DNA of 64,000 nt from Pseudodesulfovibrio sediminis (GTDB lineage Bacteria > Desulfobacterota > Desulfovibrionia > Desulfovibrionales > Desulfovibrionaceae). Location: the NCBI RefSeq assembly GCF_020886695.1, contig NZ_AP024485.1:2179001-2243000 (forward strand). Reading direction: 5' to 3'. A program made the translations under genes and the position numbers. This document shows positions 26,640-35,534 of the stretch, piece after piece; the stretch's first letter is position 1, and every line of letters begins with the position of its first letter. Below the pieces are notes generated by a model, which saw only the letters and a program-made list of their open reading frames with translations, had not been told where the DNA came from and ran no database searches.

Positions 26640-27851
26640 ATGAACATGACCACACCACAGACGCGCACACAGGCGATCCAGGAAATACTGAAACACCTCA
26701 CACCGCTCACCGGCACAGCCACCCCGCCCGAAGAAGCCGAGGGCCGGGTTGCCGCAGAAAATGTGACAGCGGCGTGCAATGTGCCGGAACACGCGTGTTC
26801 TGTCCGGGATGGGTATGCCCTCAAGGTCTCGGACATTGAAAAGGCGCGTTCCATGAAGCCGGTTCGCCTCAAGGTCAATCAATGCATCCGGGCCGAATCC
26901 CGGGACCCTGAGCCCATACAAGCCGGAGAAGCCGCCCGCGTGCTCACCGGCGGGCCGGTGCCTCCCGGCGCAGATGCCGTGCTGGCAGAAGAGGATATCG
27001 AACAGGACGGAGACACCATTCTTGTCACCACCCCTGTCCGGTCGGGGTGGTTTGTCCGGGCCGCCGGAGGCGAGATCGCACACGGCACGACCATCACCCC
27101 AAAGGGAACGGTAATTTCTCCCCAGGCCGCAGCGGTCATGACCCGCACGCGCCTGACGACCATCATGACCCACCCGCGCCCCGCGGTCAGCATACTGGCC
27201 CTGGGGTCCGAGCTCGCAGTACCGGGCACCACGGATCCGGACCGCTTTCCGGCTGACAACCTTGTGCTCTCAAGAGGGTTGCTGGAACACAGCGGGGCCG
27301 CTGTCATCCGCACCGACGTGCTCCCGGATAAAGAGTCCACGCTCATCGAAACCCTGTCGGCCGATGACCTCCCGGACGTGGTCATCACCTCCGGCGGCAC
27401 AGGCAGAAGCGAACGGGATTTCGCCCGCATGGGTGCGGGGGAGAGCGGCTTCACCATTCTGGTTGACCGGGTGAACATGCGTCCGGGCCGAAACATGTTC
27501 GTGGCCCAGCGCGACCAGACCCTGCTCTTTGGCCTGCCAGGCCCACCGGCAGCCGTGTTCACCTGCTTTCACGCCATCATCCTGCCTGTCATTCGCCACT
27601 TGCGCGGGCTGCCCGCAGCGCCCCCGGTCATGGCCAGATTCACCAAGCCTCTCAATGCCAAACCCGGCTCGGAATGGCTGGTCCAGTGCGAGCTGGCCCT
27701 TGCAGGCTCACAGCTCACGGCCACCCCGTTGGCCGGAAAAGATGTCCCGCCCATGCTCGGAATGGCCAAAGCGCTGGGCATGGCCCTCTTGCACGGCGGT
27801 GACACCATTGATGCCGGCGATGAAGTGGAGATACTGACCACGGCGTACTAG
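26640..27851 (+). CDS. moeA: Molybdopterin molybdenumtransferase MoeA
   Basis: Inserts molybdenum into adenylated molybdopterin. 403 residues, normal length. Typical segments are AACNVPEHACSVRDGYAL (substrate loop), RVLTGGPVPPGADAVL, then the MoCF domain with TSGGTGRSERDF near residue 250 and the segment NMRPGRNMFVAQRDQTLLFGL. The C-terminal domain IV follows residue 325. It is divergent from mobB, forming a small cofactor locus. An ATG two codons downstream is an equally possible start. Confidence 0.94.
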   Translation: MNMTTPQTRTQAIQEILKHLTPLTGTATPPEEAEGRVAAENVTAACNVPEHACSVRDGYALKVSDIEKARSMKPVRLKVNQCIRAESRDPEPIQAGEAARVLTGGPVPPGADAVLAEEDIEQDGDTILVTTPVRSGWFVRAAGGEIAHGTTITPKGTVISPQAAAVMTRTRLTTIMTHPRPAVSILALGSELAVPGTTDPDRFPADNLVLSRGLLEHSGAAVIRTDVLPDKESTLIETLSADDLPDVVITSGGTGRSERDFARMGAGESGFTILVDRVNMRPGRNMFVAQRDQTLLFGLPGPPAAVFTCFHAIILPVIRHLRGLPAAPPVMARFTKPLNAKPGSEWLVQCELALAGSQLTATPLAGKDVPPMLGMAKALGMALLHGGDTIDAGDEVEILTTAY

Positions 27852-27949
27852 CCCTCACTCCAACAGCCCGATTCCTCTCTGTTTTCCCGGTAAGGGAACG
27901 CACTCTTCCGCCATGGCCTTTTTTTCATAACAGGTGACACCAGTTCAAA

Positions 27950-27989
27950 CTGTCACCCAGCTTTCTATTGTCCGTCACGAAACCGTAAC
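27950..27989 (+). promoter_or_regulatory. Pho box array upstream of pstS
   Basis: Heptamers in strict 11-bp register: CTGTCAC (27950), CTTTCTA (27961, degenerate), CCGTCAC (27972) and CCGTAAC (27983). This matches the direct-repeat structure of PhoB sites, CTGTCAY with 4-base spacers. It ends 76 bases before the pstS ATG. Phosphate starvation control is inferred. Confidence 0.72.
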
Positions 27990-28065
27990 ATGCCGGGCAT
28001 ATCACTAGCACTCAAGTCAACGAGGACTGCATTTCAATTTCGCATAATTCAAGGAAGGTAACACA

Positions 28066-28875
28066 ATGAAAAAAAGTCTGATCGCTCTCGTCGCCCTGGC
28101 AATTCTGAGTATTTCTGTCGTGGCCAACGCCGCTGACATCCGCGTCAAAGGTTCCACCACTGTTGATCCGGCCATGAAAAAACTGGTCGCAGCATACCAG
28201 GCCGCTCACCCCGGCGTGAATTTCTCCATCTCCGCCACCGGTTCCGGTGACGGCGCCAAGGCTGTTATCAACAAGACCGCCGACATCGGCATGATGTCCC
28301 GTGACATGAAGCCCGCTGAAATCAAAAAGTGCAAGGCCAACGGCATCGAGCCCGTCCAGTTCATCATCGCTCTGGACTGCCTGGTTCCCATCGTTAACCC
28401 CTCCAACCCTGTTTCCGCAATCACCACCGCACAGCTGAAAGACATGTACCAGGACAAGATCCGCAACTGGTCTGAAGTCGGCGGCGAAAAGGGCATGATC
28501 GCCCTGTTCTCCCGTGAGACCAACTCCGGCACCTACGAAGTGTGGCACAAGAAAGTCATGAAGAAGGAAGATGAGTTCGACCTCGTTTCCCGCATGCCTT
28601 CCAACGCTGCCATGGCTGCCAAAATCTCCGGCAACAAGAAGGGCATCGGCTATGTCGGTCTCGGTTTCCTGAACCCCAAGATCAAGGCACTGACCGTGAA
28701 CGGCGTGGTCGCTTCCGTTGCCACCGGCAAGGACGGTTCCTACCCTCTGTCCCGCGGCCTGAACCTGTACACAGGTGGTCAGCCCACTGGCGAAACCAAG
28801 ACCTTCATCGACTTCGTCATGTCCCCCGCCGGTCAGAAGATCATCGCTGAAGTCGGCTTCGTTCCTGTAAAGTAA
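28066..28875 (+). CDS. pstS: Phosphate ABC transporter substrate-binding protein PstS
   Basis: Periplasmic phosphate-binding protein, 269 residues. A cleavable signal peptide (MKKSLIALVALAIL to VANA, then ADIRVKGSTTVDP) precedes a PBP fold. Phosphate-contacting motifs include GSTTV, ATGSGDGAKAV, SRDMKP and FSRETNSGTYEVW. It is the first gene of pstSCA and is preceded by a Pho box array. A hairpin between it and pstC probably lets it be made in excess over the permeases. Confidence 0.95.
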   Translation: MKKSLIALVALAILSISVVANAADIRVKGSTTVDPAMKKLVAAYQAAHPGVNFSISATGSGDGAKAVINKTADIGMMSRDMKPAEIKKCKANGIEPVQFIIALDCLVPIVNPSNPVSAITTAQLKDMYQDKIRNWSEVGGEKGMIALFSRETNSGTYEVWHKKVMKKEDEFDLVSRMPSNAAMAAKISGNKKGIGYVGLGFLNPKIKALTVNGVVASVATGKDGSYPLSRGLNLYTGGQPTGETKTFIDFVMSPAGQKIIAEVGFVPVK

Positions 28876-28910
28876 GTGAATTGAACCGACACACCGAACA
28901 AGTCATCAAC

Positions 28911-28940
28911 TCCCGTCGGGGTGCCATCACCCCGACGGGA
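28911..28940 (+). promoter_or_regulatory. Hairpin between pstS and pstC
   Basis: 13-bp perfect stem (28911-28923 with 28928-28940) and a CCAT loop, with no T-run. It sits 35 bases after the pstS stop. Such elements commonly protect the upstream message, raising binding protein over permease levels; leaky termination is the other option. Confidence 0.65.
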
Positions 28941-28965
28941 TAATGCGTGTAAAGAGGCGAACATA

Positions 28966-29889
28966 ATGCTCTCACGTTCCAATAAGGAAAAGGTCATCAA
29001 ATCAGGGTTCCTGATTGCGGCCAGCGCTTCCATCATCGCTCTTGGCCTGATCATGTACTTCCTGGTGAGCGAAGCCCTGCCCACATTCACCGGATTCGAC
29101 GCCATGGGCGAACATATCCAGGGTCTGGGCATCTTCGAATTCATCTTCGGCCAACAGTGGAAGCCTGTTTCCGAACTGCCTCAGTGGGGCATACTCCCCC
29201 TGATCATGGGGTCGGTCTGGGTCACACTCCTTTCCTCGCTTCTGGCCATTCCGCTGGGCATCATGACCGCAGTATACCTGGCTGAAATCGCCCCCAACAA
29301 GGTGCGCGAGATCATCAAGCCCATGGTCGAGCTGCTCGCGTCCCTGCCCTCCGTGGTCATCGGCTTCTTCGGCCTGGCCGTGGTTGCCCCCATTCTCCTG
29401 GAATGTTTTGATATCCGCTTTGGCGTCAACATGCTCAACGCATCCATCATGCTCGCCTTCATGGCCGTTCCGACCATCACGTCCATTGCGGAAGACGCCA
29501 TTCATTCGGTTCCCTCGGAGCTGCGCGAAGGCTCCCTGGCGCTGGGCGCCACCCGATTCGAAACAATCTGGCGCGTGGTCATCCCCGCCTCCCTGTCAGG
29601 GCTGTCCACCGCGGTTATCCTCGGCATGTCCCGCTCCATCGGCGAAACCATGGTCGTACTCATGGTGGCTGGCGGTGCGGCCCGCATCCCGACCTCCCTG
29701 TTCGATCCGGTCCGCCCCATGCCCGCATCCATCGCCGCAGAAATGGGCGAGACCAGCTTTGGCCTCGAAATGCACTACTTCTCCCTGTTCGCCATTGCCA
29801 TGGTCCTGTTCCTCATCACGTTTCTTTTCAACCTTCTGGCCGACCACATAGCCCACAAATACAAGCAAGTCGGCTCTGCAAGTCTCTAA
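28966..29889 (+). CDS. pstC: Phosphate ABC transporter permease PstC
   Basis: Inner-membrane permease of 307 residues from the ATG at 28966. An in-frame GTG at 28921 exists, but it lies inside the intergenic hairpin and adds no hydrophobic residues. Six helices follow the N-terminal one. The ABC permease loop is EGSLALGATRFETIWRVVIP near residue 185, which contacts the ATPase. The stop is 9 bases before pstA. Confidence 0.94.
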   Translation: MLSRSNKEKVIKSGFLIAASASIIALGLIMYFLVSEALPTFTGFDAMGEHIQGLGIFEFIFGQQWKPVSELPQWGILPLIMGSVWVTLLSSLLAIPLGIMTAVYLAEIAPNKVREIIKPMVELLASLPSVVIGFFGLAVVAPILLECFDIRFGVNMLNASIMLAFMAVPTITSIAEDAIHSVPSELREGSLALGATRFETIWRVVIPASLSGLSTAVILGMSRSIGETMVVLMVAGGAARIPTSLFDPVRPMPASIAAEMGETSFGLEMHYFSLFAIAMVLFLITFLFNLLADHIAHKYKQVGSASL

Positions 29890-29898
29890 GGAAAGGAT

Positions 29899-30834
29899 AT
29901 GTCTGAAATGGTAAGCAATGAAATGGTCTTCAGCGGCTCCAATATACCTGACTCCCCGGCAACGCGCTTTCGCCGCAAACTGACACAGGAGCTGTGGTTC
30001 ACCCTGTTCAGAATCGCTGTGGCCATCAACGCCCTCGCGCTCATTATCATCGTGGGGTACATGGTCTATTACGGACTCCCGGCCATATCCTGGGATTTCC
30101 TTACCGGGCAGCCCACTGAGGGCGGCCTGGCCGGCGGCATTTTCCCGTGCATCGTCGGCACGTTCTATCTCTCCATCGGGTCCATGGCCCTGGCTCTGCC
30201 GCTGGGCGTATCCGCCGCCATCTACCTGCATGAATATGCGCAACCCGGTCTGTTCATGCGCATTGTCCGCCTGTGCATCAACAACCTGGCCGGTGTACCT
30301 TCCGTGGTCTTCGGCCTGTTCGGCATGGCCTTTTTCGTGGCCGCACGCGATCTGGGCGGACTCGGCATGGGCGTCTCCATCGCCGCCGGTTGCATGACGC
30401 TGGCCGTGCTCATCCTGCCGGTCATCATCGGCACCAGCGAAGAAGCCCTGCGCAGTGTCCCGGACACCTACCGCGAGGCCTCCCTCGGCCTGGGCGCCAC
30501 CAAATGGCAGACCATCTTCAAGGTTGTCCTGCCCTCGGCCATGCCCGGTATCCTGACCGGCTGTATCCTGTCCATCTCCCGCGCGGCAGGCGAAACCGCG
30601 GCCATCATGTTCACCGCAGCGGCCAGCTACAACCCGACCCTGCCTTCTTCCATCTTCGATGAAGTCATGGCCCTGCCCTACCAGATATACTCGCTGTCCG
30701 TTTCCTCCACCGACCCGGAAGCAACGCTTCCGCTCCAGTACGGCACCTCGCTTGTTCTAGTCGCCCTTGTCCTGGGCATGAACCTGGTTGCGATCCTGCT
30801 CCGCTCCCACCTCCGCAAGAAACTCAGCAAATAG
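29899..30834 (+). CDS. pstA: Phosphate ABC transporter permease PstA
   Basis: Partner permease, 311 residues, with six or seven membrane segments. The coupling loop is REASLGLGATKWQTIFKVVLP near residue 192. The AAGGA ribosome site precedes the ATG. The expected next gene, pstB for the ATPase, is absent: a strong terminator and an oppositely oriented glycosyltransferase follow. The ATPase and PhoU must be encoded elsewhere. Confidence 0.94.
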   Translation: MSEMVSNEMVFSGSNIPDSPATRFRRKLTQELWFTLFRIAVAINALALIIIVGYMVYYGLPAISWDFLTGQPTEGGLAGGIFPCIVGTFYLSIGSMALALPLGVSAAIYLHEYAQPGLFMRIVRLCINNLAGVPSVVFGLFGMAFFVAARDLGGLGMGVSIAAGCMTLAVLILPVIIGTSEEALRSVPDTYREASLGLGATKWQTIFKVVLPSAMPGILTGCILSISRAAGETAAIMFTAAASYNPTLPSSIFDEVMALPYQIYSLSVSSTDPEATLPLQYGTSLVLVALVLGMNLVAILLRSHLRKKLSK

Positions 30835-30851
30835 ACAACACCACACACTTC

Positions 30852-30902
30852 CCAAACAGACAGGCCCTGCACCGAGTATCGGTGCAGGGCCTGTCTGTTT
30901 GG
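30852..30902. terminator. 24-bp perfect hairpin between pstA and glycosyltransferase
   Basis: Arms 30852-30875 and 30879-30902 pair perfectly, with a GTA loop. The gene ends on both sides converge on it. Short T/A runs inside the arm ends (TGTTT / AAACA) allow bidirectional termination. Confidence 0.8.
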
Positions 30903-30915
30903 CTCAGAGGGCGAA

Positions 30916-32007
30916 CTACTCGCCGATCAAAGACTTGTAGACGGACATATACCCCTCGACCATCCGTTCGGAATCGAACCGCTTGCGGCCCGAGTCAAAG
31001 GCATCCACTCCCATCTGACGGATCATCGCGGGATCGGAGAGCAACAGCTCCGCTGCGTCTATGAACACCTTGTTCCTGCCGGATGGCACCAGCAATCCCG
31101 TGTACTGGTCGGTCACCTGCTCCGGGATGCCGCCCACACTGTAGGCGACCACGGGCAGGGAGCAGGACATGGCCTCCAGCACGACCAGTGAATGATTGTC
31201 CGCTCTGGTGGGATAGAGCAAGACGTCCGCGGCGTTCATGAGCAGGGAGAGCCGGGCCCGATCCACATAGGGCCACAGTATGAGGTCTCCCTGCTGCTCT
31301 TCCCTGTCCCCTCCCACGGCAAAACAGACCAGCCGGGGCATACGGGCCTTGAGTGCGGTCCAGATATCTTTCCAGGCGTCTCCTGATTTGTAGGCAGCGT
31401 TCATCCCTCCATGGGCCGCGAACACGGCCACACGGGCTGCGTTATGCAACCCGAGTTTCCGCCTGGCCACGCGCTTTGAGACAGGCTGTTCCGGCCATGG
31501 GATACCATTGGGGACAACGGTAACCGACCGGTACAAATGTGTTTTTGCCAACCGGGCCATCCAGCGTGACGGCGCCACCAGGGCTGGCTCAAGACGCTGC
31601 ACCTGATGCAACTTCTGCTTTTTCAGGCTCTCGGCTTCAGGAAAATTGCGGGAACAGGGATCAGCGCATTTTTCGTCCAGATCAGCACAGTCCAGCGGGT
31701 AGGGACAGCCTCCGGTAAAGAGTTCGCAATCATGCATGGTGATGACAACTCTGGCGCGTGCCGAAATGGATGTCAGCAAATCGGGCCAGTTACCCGTAGA
31801 GTGCAGGTGTCCGATGGCATTACCCGGCAGATATCGTCCGAAATCATTGGGGAGGATGGCTGTCCCATCCTGCTTTTCGGCCAACTCGAAACTGTGATTG
31901 GTCTCCACATTACGACGGCGCAACCCGTCGACGACAAGTTGGGCCACCCGCGTGGCGCCACCGCTCGTCTCCAACCCCGTATGATGATAAATGGGTGGGA
32001 AAACCAT
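30916..32007 (-). CDS. Glycosyltransferase, GT4 type
   Basis: Retaining glycosyltransferase of 363 residues with the GT-B fold. The N-terminal domain holds GGATRVAQLVVDGLRRR. The C-terminal nucleotide-sugar site includes PTRADNHSLVVLEAMSCSLP (the E-x7-E-like motif) and VVAYSVGGIPEQV. A cysteine-rich insert (CELFTGGCPYPLDCADLDEKC) in the N-terminal half matches a subgroup of polysaccharide transferases that carry a metal-like cluster. The gene starts 3 bases after the acyl-CoA synthetase stop, so the two are cotranscribed. The acceptor sugar is unknown. Confidence 0.88.
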   Translation of the reverse strand: MVFPPIYHHTGLETSGGATRVAQLVVDGLRRRNVETNHSFELAEKQDGTAILPNDFGRYLPGNAIGHLHSTGNWPDLLTSISARARVVITMHDCELFTGGCPYPLDCADLDEKCADPCSRNFPEAESLKKQKLHQVQRLEPALVAPSRWMARLAKTHLYRSVTVVPNGIPWPEQPVSKRVARRKLGLHNAARVAVFAAHGGMNAAYKSGDAWKDIWTALKARMPRLVCFAVGGDREEQQGDLILWPYVDRARLSLLMNAADVLLYPTRADNHSLVVLEAMSCSLPVVAYSVGGIPEQVTDQYTGLLVPSGRNKVFIDAAELLLSDPAMIRQMGVDAFDSGRKRFDSERMVEGYMSVYKSLIGE

Positions 32008-32010
32008 GGA

Positions 32011-34716
32011 TCAGCCTTCCACCTTCTCCATATCAAGCACCATCTCCACCAGATCCTCGTCATAGGGATCAGGCTTGATCACGAAACCGAATTTCTTGGA
32101 AAGCCCCTGCATGGCCTTGTTCTCGGCCATAGTCTGTCCGGTCAAGCGGGACGTGCCGCGCAGCTTGGTATATTGGATACCCTTGTGAAAGAGCATGGAC
32201 CCCAGCCCTTCGCCCTTCTGGTCGGAGCGGACCACGATGGCGAATTCGGCTTCGGTATTATCCGGCTTGGTGTTGGTGCGCATGACTCCGAGAGTCTCCG
32301 GCTCGCCCCTTTCATCCAGTGCGGTGGCGATGAAGGCCATCTCACGGTCATAATCGATCTGGGTGAACCCGGCGATATCCTTGTGGTCAAAATCACGCTG
32401 CACCACGCCGAAGAACCGCAGGCGCAGATCTTCGTCCGACAGATTTGCCAGGAAGACCCGATGGGTCTCTTCGTCTTCGGGACGAATGGGACGCAAGGTG
32501 ACATTGCGTCCGGTCTTGAGCGTGACACACTCTTCCAGCTCCCTCGGATAGGGCCTGATGGCCAGCCGGGCCTCGCCATGTCCGTCAAAGGGGGCAATGT
32601 CGATCTTACCGCTCAGGGCCAGCACGCCTTCGGCGTCGGCATAAAGCGGGTTGATGTCGATATAGGTGATCTGCGGGACATCAACGATCAACTGGGAAAG
32701 CTGAATGAGGGTCAGACAGATGTCATCAATGTCAACAGGCGGTTGCGAAGGCGTTCCCTTGAGCAGCGTCGAGATGCGAGTGCGTTCCACCAGCTCCTTG
32801 GCCAGACTCATGGAGAGCGGCGGCAGGGTAAGGGCCTGATCCTGAATGACTTCACGGGCCATGCCGCCATGTCCGAAGTGGATCACCGGACCAAAGACCG
32901 AGTCCACGGTCGCGCTCACGGAAAGTTCATGTGCGCCGGGTCTGCGACCCATTTTCTGGACCGTGAACCCCTCGATATAGGCGTCGGGCCGCTCACGAGT
33001 GCAGCGGGCCAGTATTGACGCCCCGCCTTCCCAGACGCGCTCCGGCGTTTCCAGATCAAGCAGCACGCCGCCCACGTCAAAGGGTTGGGGAATCTGGGGA
33101 CTCCTGAGCTTCAGCGCCACGGGGTAGCCGATCTCGTCAGCGGCTATGACGGCTTCCTTGGCCGACACCGCGATGCGGGTCTCGACAACGGGGATGCCGT
33201 ATGCCGCCAGAATGGCCTTGGCCTCCGGTTCGGTCAGGGACGTGCGCTCTTCCTGCAACGCCTTGTCCACGATGGCGCGTGCGCCCGAGGTATCCGGGAA
33301 AAAGTCGGAAGGCAGGGAATCCGGGGTCTCGATGAGCATGTCCTGATTTCGCAGATACTCGGCCATGTACAGAAAGGCCCGCACCGCATGGGTGGGCGAA
33401 TCATATGTAGGAATGCCCGCATCACGAAAGACCTCGCGGGAGTGCTCTGCCGCGCCGATACCGAGCCAGGCGGTCAGCACCATGCGCTTGACCCGTTTGA
33501 GGGAATCACGCAGGGCCTCGGCCACCTCCACGTCAGGCTGTGCCGTCCACGGCACATGCATGACCAGGATGCCGTTTGAAGTCTTGTCCTTGATCAAAAG
33601 TTTGAGGACTTCCGAGTACTGTTTGCCATCCGCGTTGAACGGGATATCCACGGGATTGGCCCGAGACCAGTTCTCTTCGCCGAGTACGCCGTCAATGGCC
33701 TTGATGGTGTCCTCGGACAGGGGAGCCAGCTTGCCGCCGCCAGAGAGCAGTCTGTCCGCCGCCAGAATACCGGCGGAGGTGCCGTTGGTCAGGATGGCGA
33801 GATTCTTGCCATAGACCTGCCTCGGCGTACCCAGTGTCTGGGCCGCGTCAAAAAGGCCGTCGATGTTCTCCACCCGGAGCATGCCCGCACGCCGGAAGGC
33901 CACGTCATAGACCGCGTCCATGAGGTGATGGTCGCCGGTTTCACGCAGTTTCAGGTCGCCCAGCACCGTATCCAGGGCCTGCCCGGGCCGGATGACCAGC
34001 ACGGGTTTGTTGCGCGAGGCGGCTCGGGCCGCGGACATGAACTCGCGGGCGTCCTTGATGGACTCCACATAGAGCATGATCGACCGTGTCAGCGGGTCCG
34101 AGCCGAGATAGTCCAGAATATCGGAAAAAGAGACATCAATACGACTGCCAAGGGCGATCATGTGGGAAAAGCCCACGCCCTTGGCTATGGCCCAGTCAAG
34201 GACCGTGGCGAACAGGGAGTCTGACTGCGAAATGAAAGCGACCTTGCCCGGCTCCACCGCCGCGTGGGCCAGGGAAGCGTTGAGATTCAACGAAGGGACC
34301 ATGAACCCCAATGATTTCGGGCCGATAATACGAATATCCGGTGGTTTGGCAATGCCGAGAATAGTGGCTTTGATGTCATCCCGTTCCTCTTTGCTCATGG
34401 AAGCGAAGCCCGCGCCCATGAGCACGGCGCCGCGTGTGCCGCGCTCCTTGAGCGAGTGAATGATCTCCGGCACTTCGTCCAGAGGAGAACAGACCACTGC
34501 CAGATCCGGGGTCTTTGGCAGATGCTTGACCGACGGATGGGTAAGCACGCCGGAAATGGCCTCGGCTTCGTTTGAGACGGGCATGACCGGTCCGAGAAAA
34601 CCGCTTGCCATAATGTTGCGCATGACAATATTGCCCGCGTTCTTGGGGTCATTGGTGGCGCCGATGACCGCCACGGACCTGGGCTTGAAGAGATATTGAA
34701 GATTGGTGACGCTCAT
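32011..34716 (-). CDS. Acyl-CoA synthetase (NDP-forming) fused to GNAT acetyltransferase
   Basis: Protein of 901 residues from the ATG at 34716, which has AAGGAG 5 bases upstream; a longer frame to 34788 lacks this. The order is CoA-binding domain (AVIGATNDPKNAGNIV), succinyl-CoA ligase-like domain, ATP-grasp domain (LTEPEAKAILAAYGIPV, about residue 495 on), then a C-terminal GNAT domain from about 735 (NVTLRPIRPEDEETHRVFL). This architecture is that of Pat-type protein lysine acetyltransferases or ADP-forming acetyl-CoA synthetases. It may make acetyl-CoA or acetylate metabolic enzymes. The synthetase catalytic histidine could not be verified by eye. Confidence 0.88.
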   Translation of the reverse strand: MSVTNLQYLFKPRSVAVIGATNDPKNAGNIVMRNIMASGFLGPVMPVSNEAEAISGVLTHPSVKHLPKTPDLAVVCSPLDEVPEIIHSLKERGTRGAVLMGAGFASMSKEERDDIKATILGIAKPPDIRIIGPKSLGFMVPSLNLNASLAHAAVEPGKVAFISQSDSLFATVLDWAIAKGVGFSHMIALGSRIDVSFSDILDYLGSDPLTRSIMLYVESIKDAREFMSAARAASRNKPVLVIRPGQALDTVLGDLKLRETGDHHLMDAVYDVAFRRAGMLRVENIDGLFDAAQTLGTPRQVYGKNLAILTNGTSAGILAADRLLSGGGKLAPLSEDTIKAIDGVLGEENWSRANPVDIPFNADGKQYSEVLKLLIKDKTSNGILVMHVPWTAQPDVEVAEALRDSLKRVKRMVLTAWLGIGAAEHSREVFRDAGIPTYDSPTHAVRAFLYMAEYLRNQDMLIETPDSLPSDFFPDTSGARAIVDKALQEERTSLTEPEAKAILAAYGIPVVETRIAVSAKEAVIAADEIGYPVALKLRSPQIPQPFDVGGVLLDLETPERVWEGGASILARCTRERPDAYIEGFTVQKMGRRPGAHELSVSATVDSVFGPVIHFGHGGMAREVIQDQALTLPPLSMSLAKELVERTRISTLLKGTPSQPPVDIDDICLTLIQLSQLIVDVPQITYIDINPLYADAEGVLALSGKIDIAPFDGHGEARLAIRPYPRELEECVTLKTGRNVTLRPIRPEDEETHRVFLANLSDEDLRLRFFGVVQRDFDHKDIAGFTQIDYDREMAFIATALDERGEPETLGVMRTNTKPDNTEAEFAIVVRSDQKGEGLGSMLFHKGIQYTKLRGTSRLTGQTMAENKAMQGLSKKFGFVIKPDPYDEDLVEMVLDMEKVEG

Positions 34717-34952
34717 GAGGCTCCTTGGGCGTAGCATGGGGTACGGGGTCGTGAGGAGACGGTAACGTTTTTTACACAGGTCAGGCAATAGAATGATTCT
34801 ATCATCTCAAGCTTTACGCCGAATTTTCATCACGCGAAACTCCAATCGAAAAAAAAATGATAAAAAACGTTTATGACCCTAAAGTTTTCTTTCCAAATAC
34901 CGATAGACCCCTGTGAGGGGTAATTTTATCCTGTAAAAAGGAGCGTTTTGTC

Positions 34953-35414
34953 ATGGCAATAGAATCATTGGCACAACAAACATCGGTATTTGTGGATTCC
35001 TTGGGAATCAAACCCACCGCTACGGAAAAAAAAGCGGATGACGCAAGTCAGGAAGCCAAGACTCCTGAACAGGGGGATACCATCACCATCTCCGAAGAAG
35101 CCCGCGCTCTGGCGGCCATGGAAAAGCCCGACGAATCCAGCAGCAACTCTTCTGAAGAAGGCAACACCATGGATTCCACCATCCAGATGCTCAAGAAGCA
35201 GATCGAAGAGCTGGAGGAGGATATCAAGGAGCTGGAGGATGGCGACCTGCCTGAAAAGGAGAAGTTGACCCAACTCCAGGACAAGCAGGTCCAGCTCATG
35301 CAGCTCAAGGACCAGCTCCTCAAGGCCCAGCAGGAACAACTCGGAATTGAAGGCATGGCCGATGGCGGCGGCACCCGCGCCAACGGAGCCGGCAACAGCG
35401 CGGCGTCCTTCTAG
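34953..35414 (+). CDS. FlxA-like coiled-coil protein
   Basis: Acidic protein of 153 residues. The N-terminus looks disordered (DSLGIKPTATEKKADDAS), with a segment TITISEEARALAAM that resembles those in flagellar-hook-associated and FlxA-like proteins. Residues 70-130 form a long coiled coil (IQMLKKQIEELEEDIKELED, QLQDKQVQLMQLKDQLLKAQ). A Gly/Asn-rich tail follows. No flagellar genes are near. AAGGAG precedes the ATG and a strong terminator follows. Confidence 0.72.
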   Translation: MAIESLAQQTSVFVDSLGIKPTATEKKADDASQEAKTPEQGDTITISEEARALAAMEKPDESSSNSSEEGNTMDSTIQMLKKQIEELEEDIKELEDGDLPEKEKLTQLQDKQVQLMQLKDQLLKAQQEQLGIEGMADGGGTRANGAGNSAASF

Positions 35415-35438
35415 CCCACCGAAATATATACACGCAAA

Positions 35439-35472
35439 AGACGCGTCAGGCTGAACCTGACGCGTCTCTTTT
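35439..35472 (+). terminator. Terminator of the FlxA-like gene
   Basis: 12-bp perfect stem (35439-35450 with 35456-35467), 5-base loop, then CTTTTT. Confidence 0.88.
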
Positions 35473-35534
35473 TGCCGTTCTCTCACTGTGAACGCATGCC
35501 GCAAAAACCATGCCTCCTGATCTCAGAGGGTACG

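Noticed and set aside
30854-30902. Possible REP-type repeat family because many gene ends carry long perfect hairpins
   Set aside because: The hairpins at 5984, 30852, 52399 and 60458 differ in sequence, so they are separate terminators and not one repeat family.
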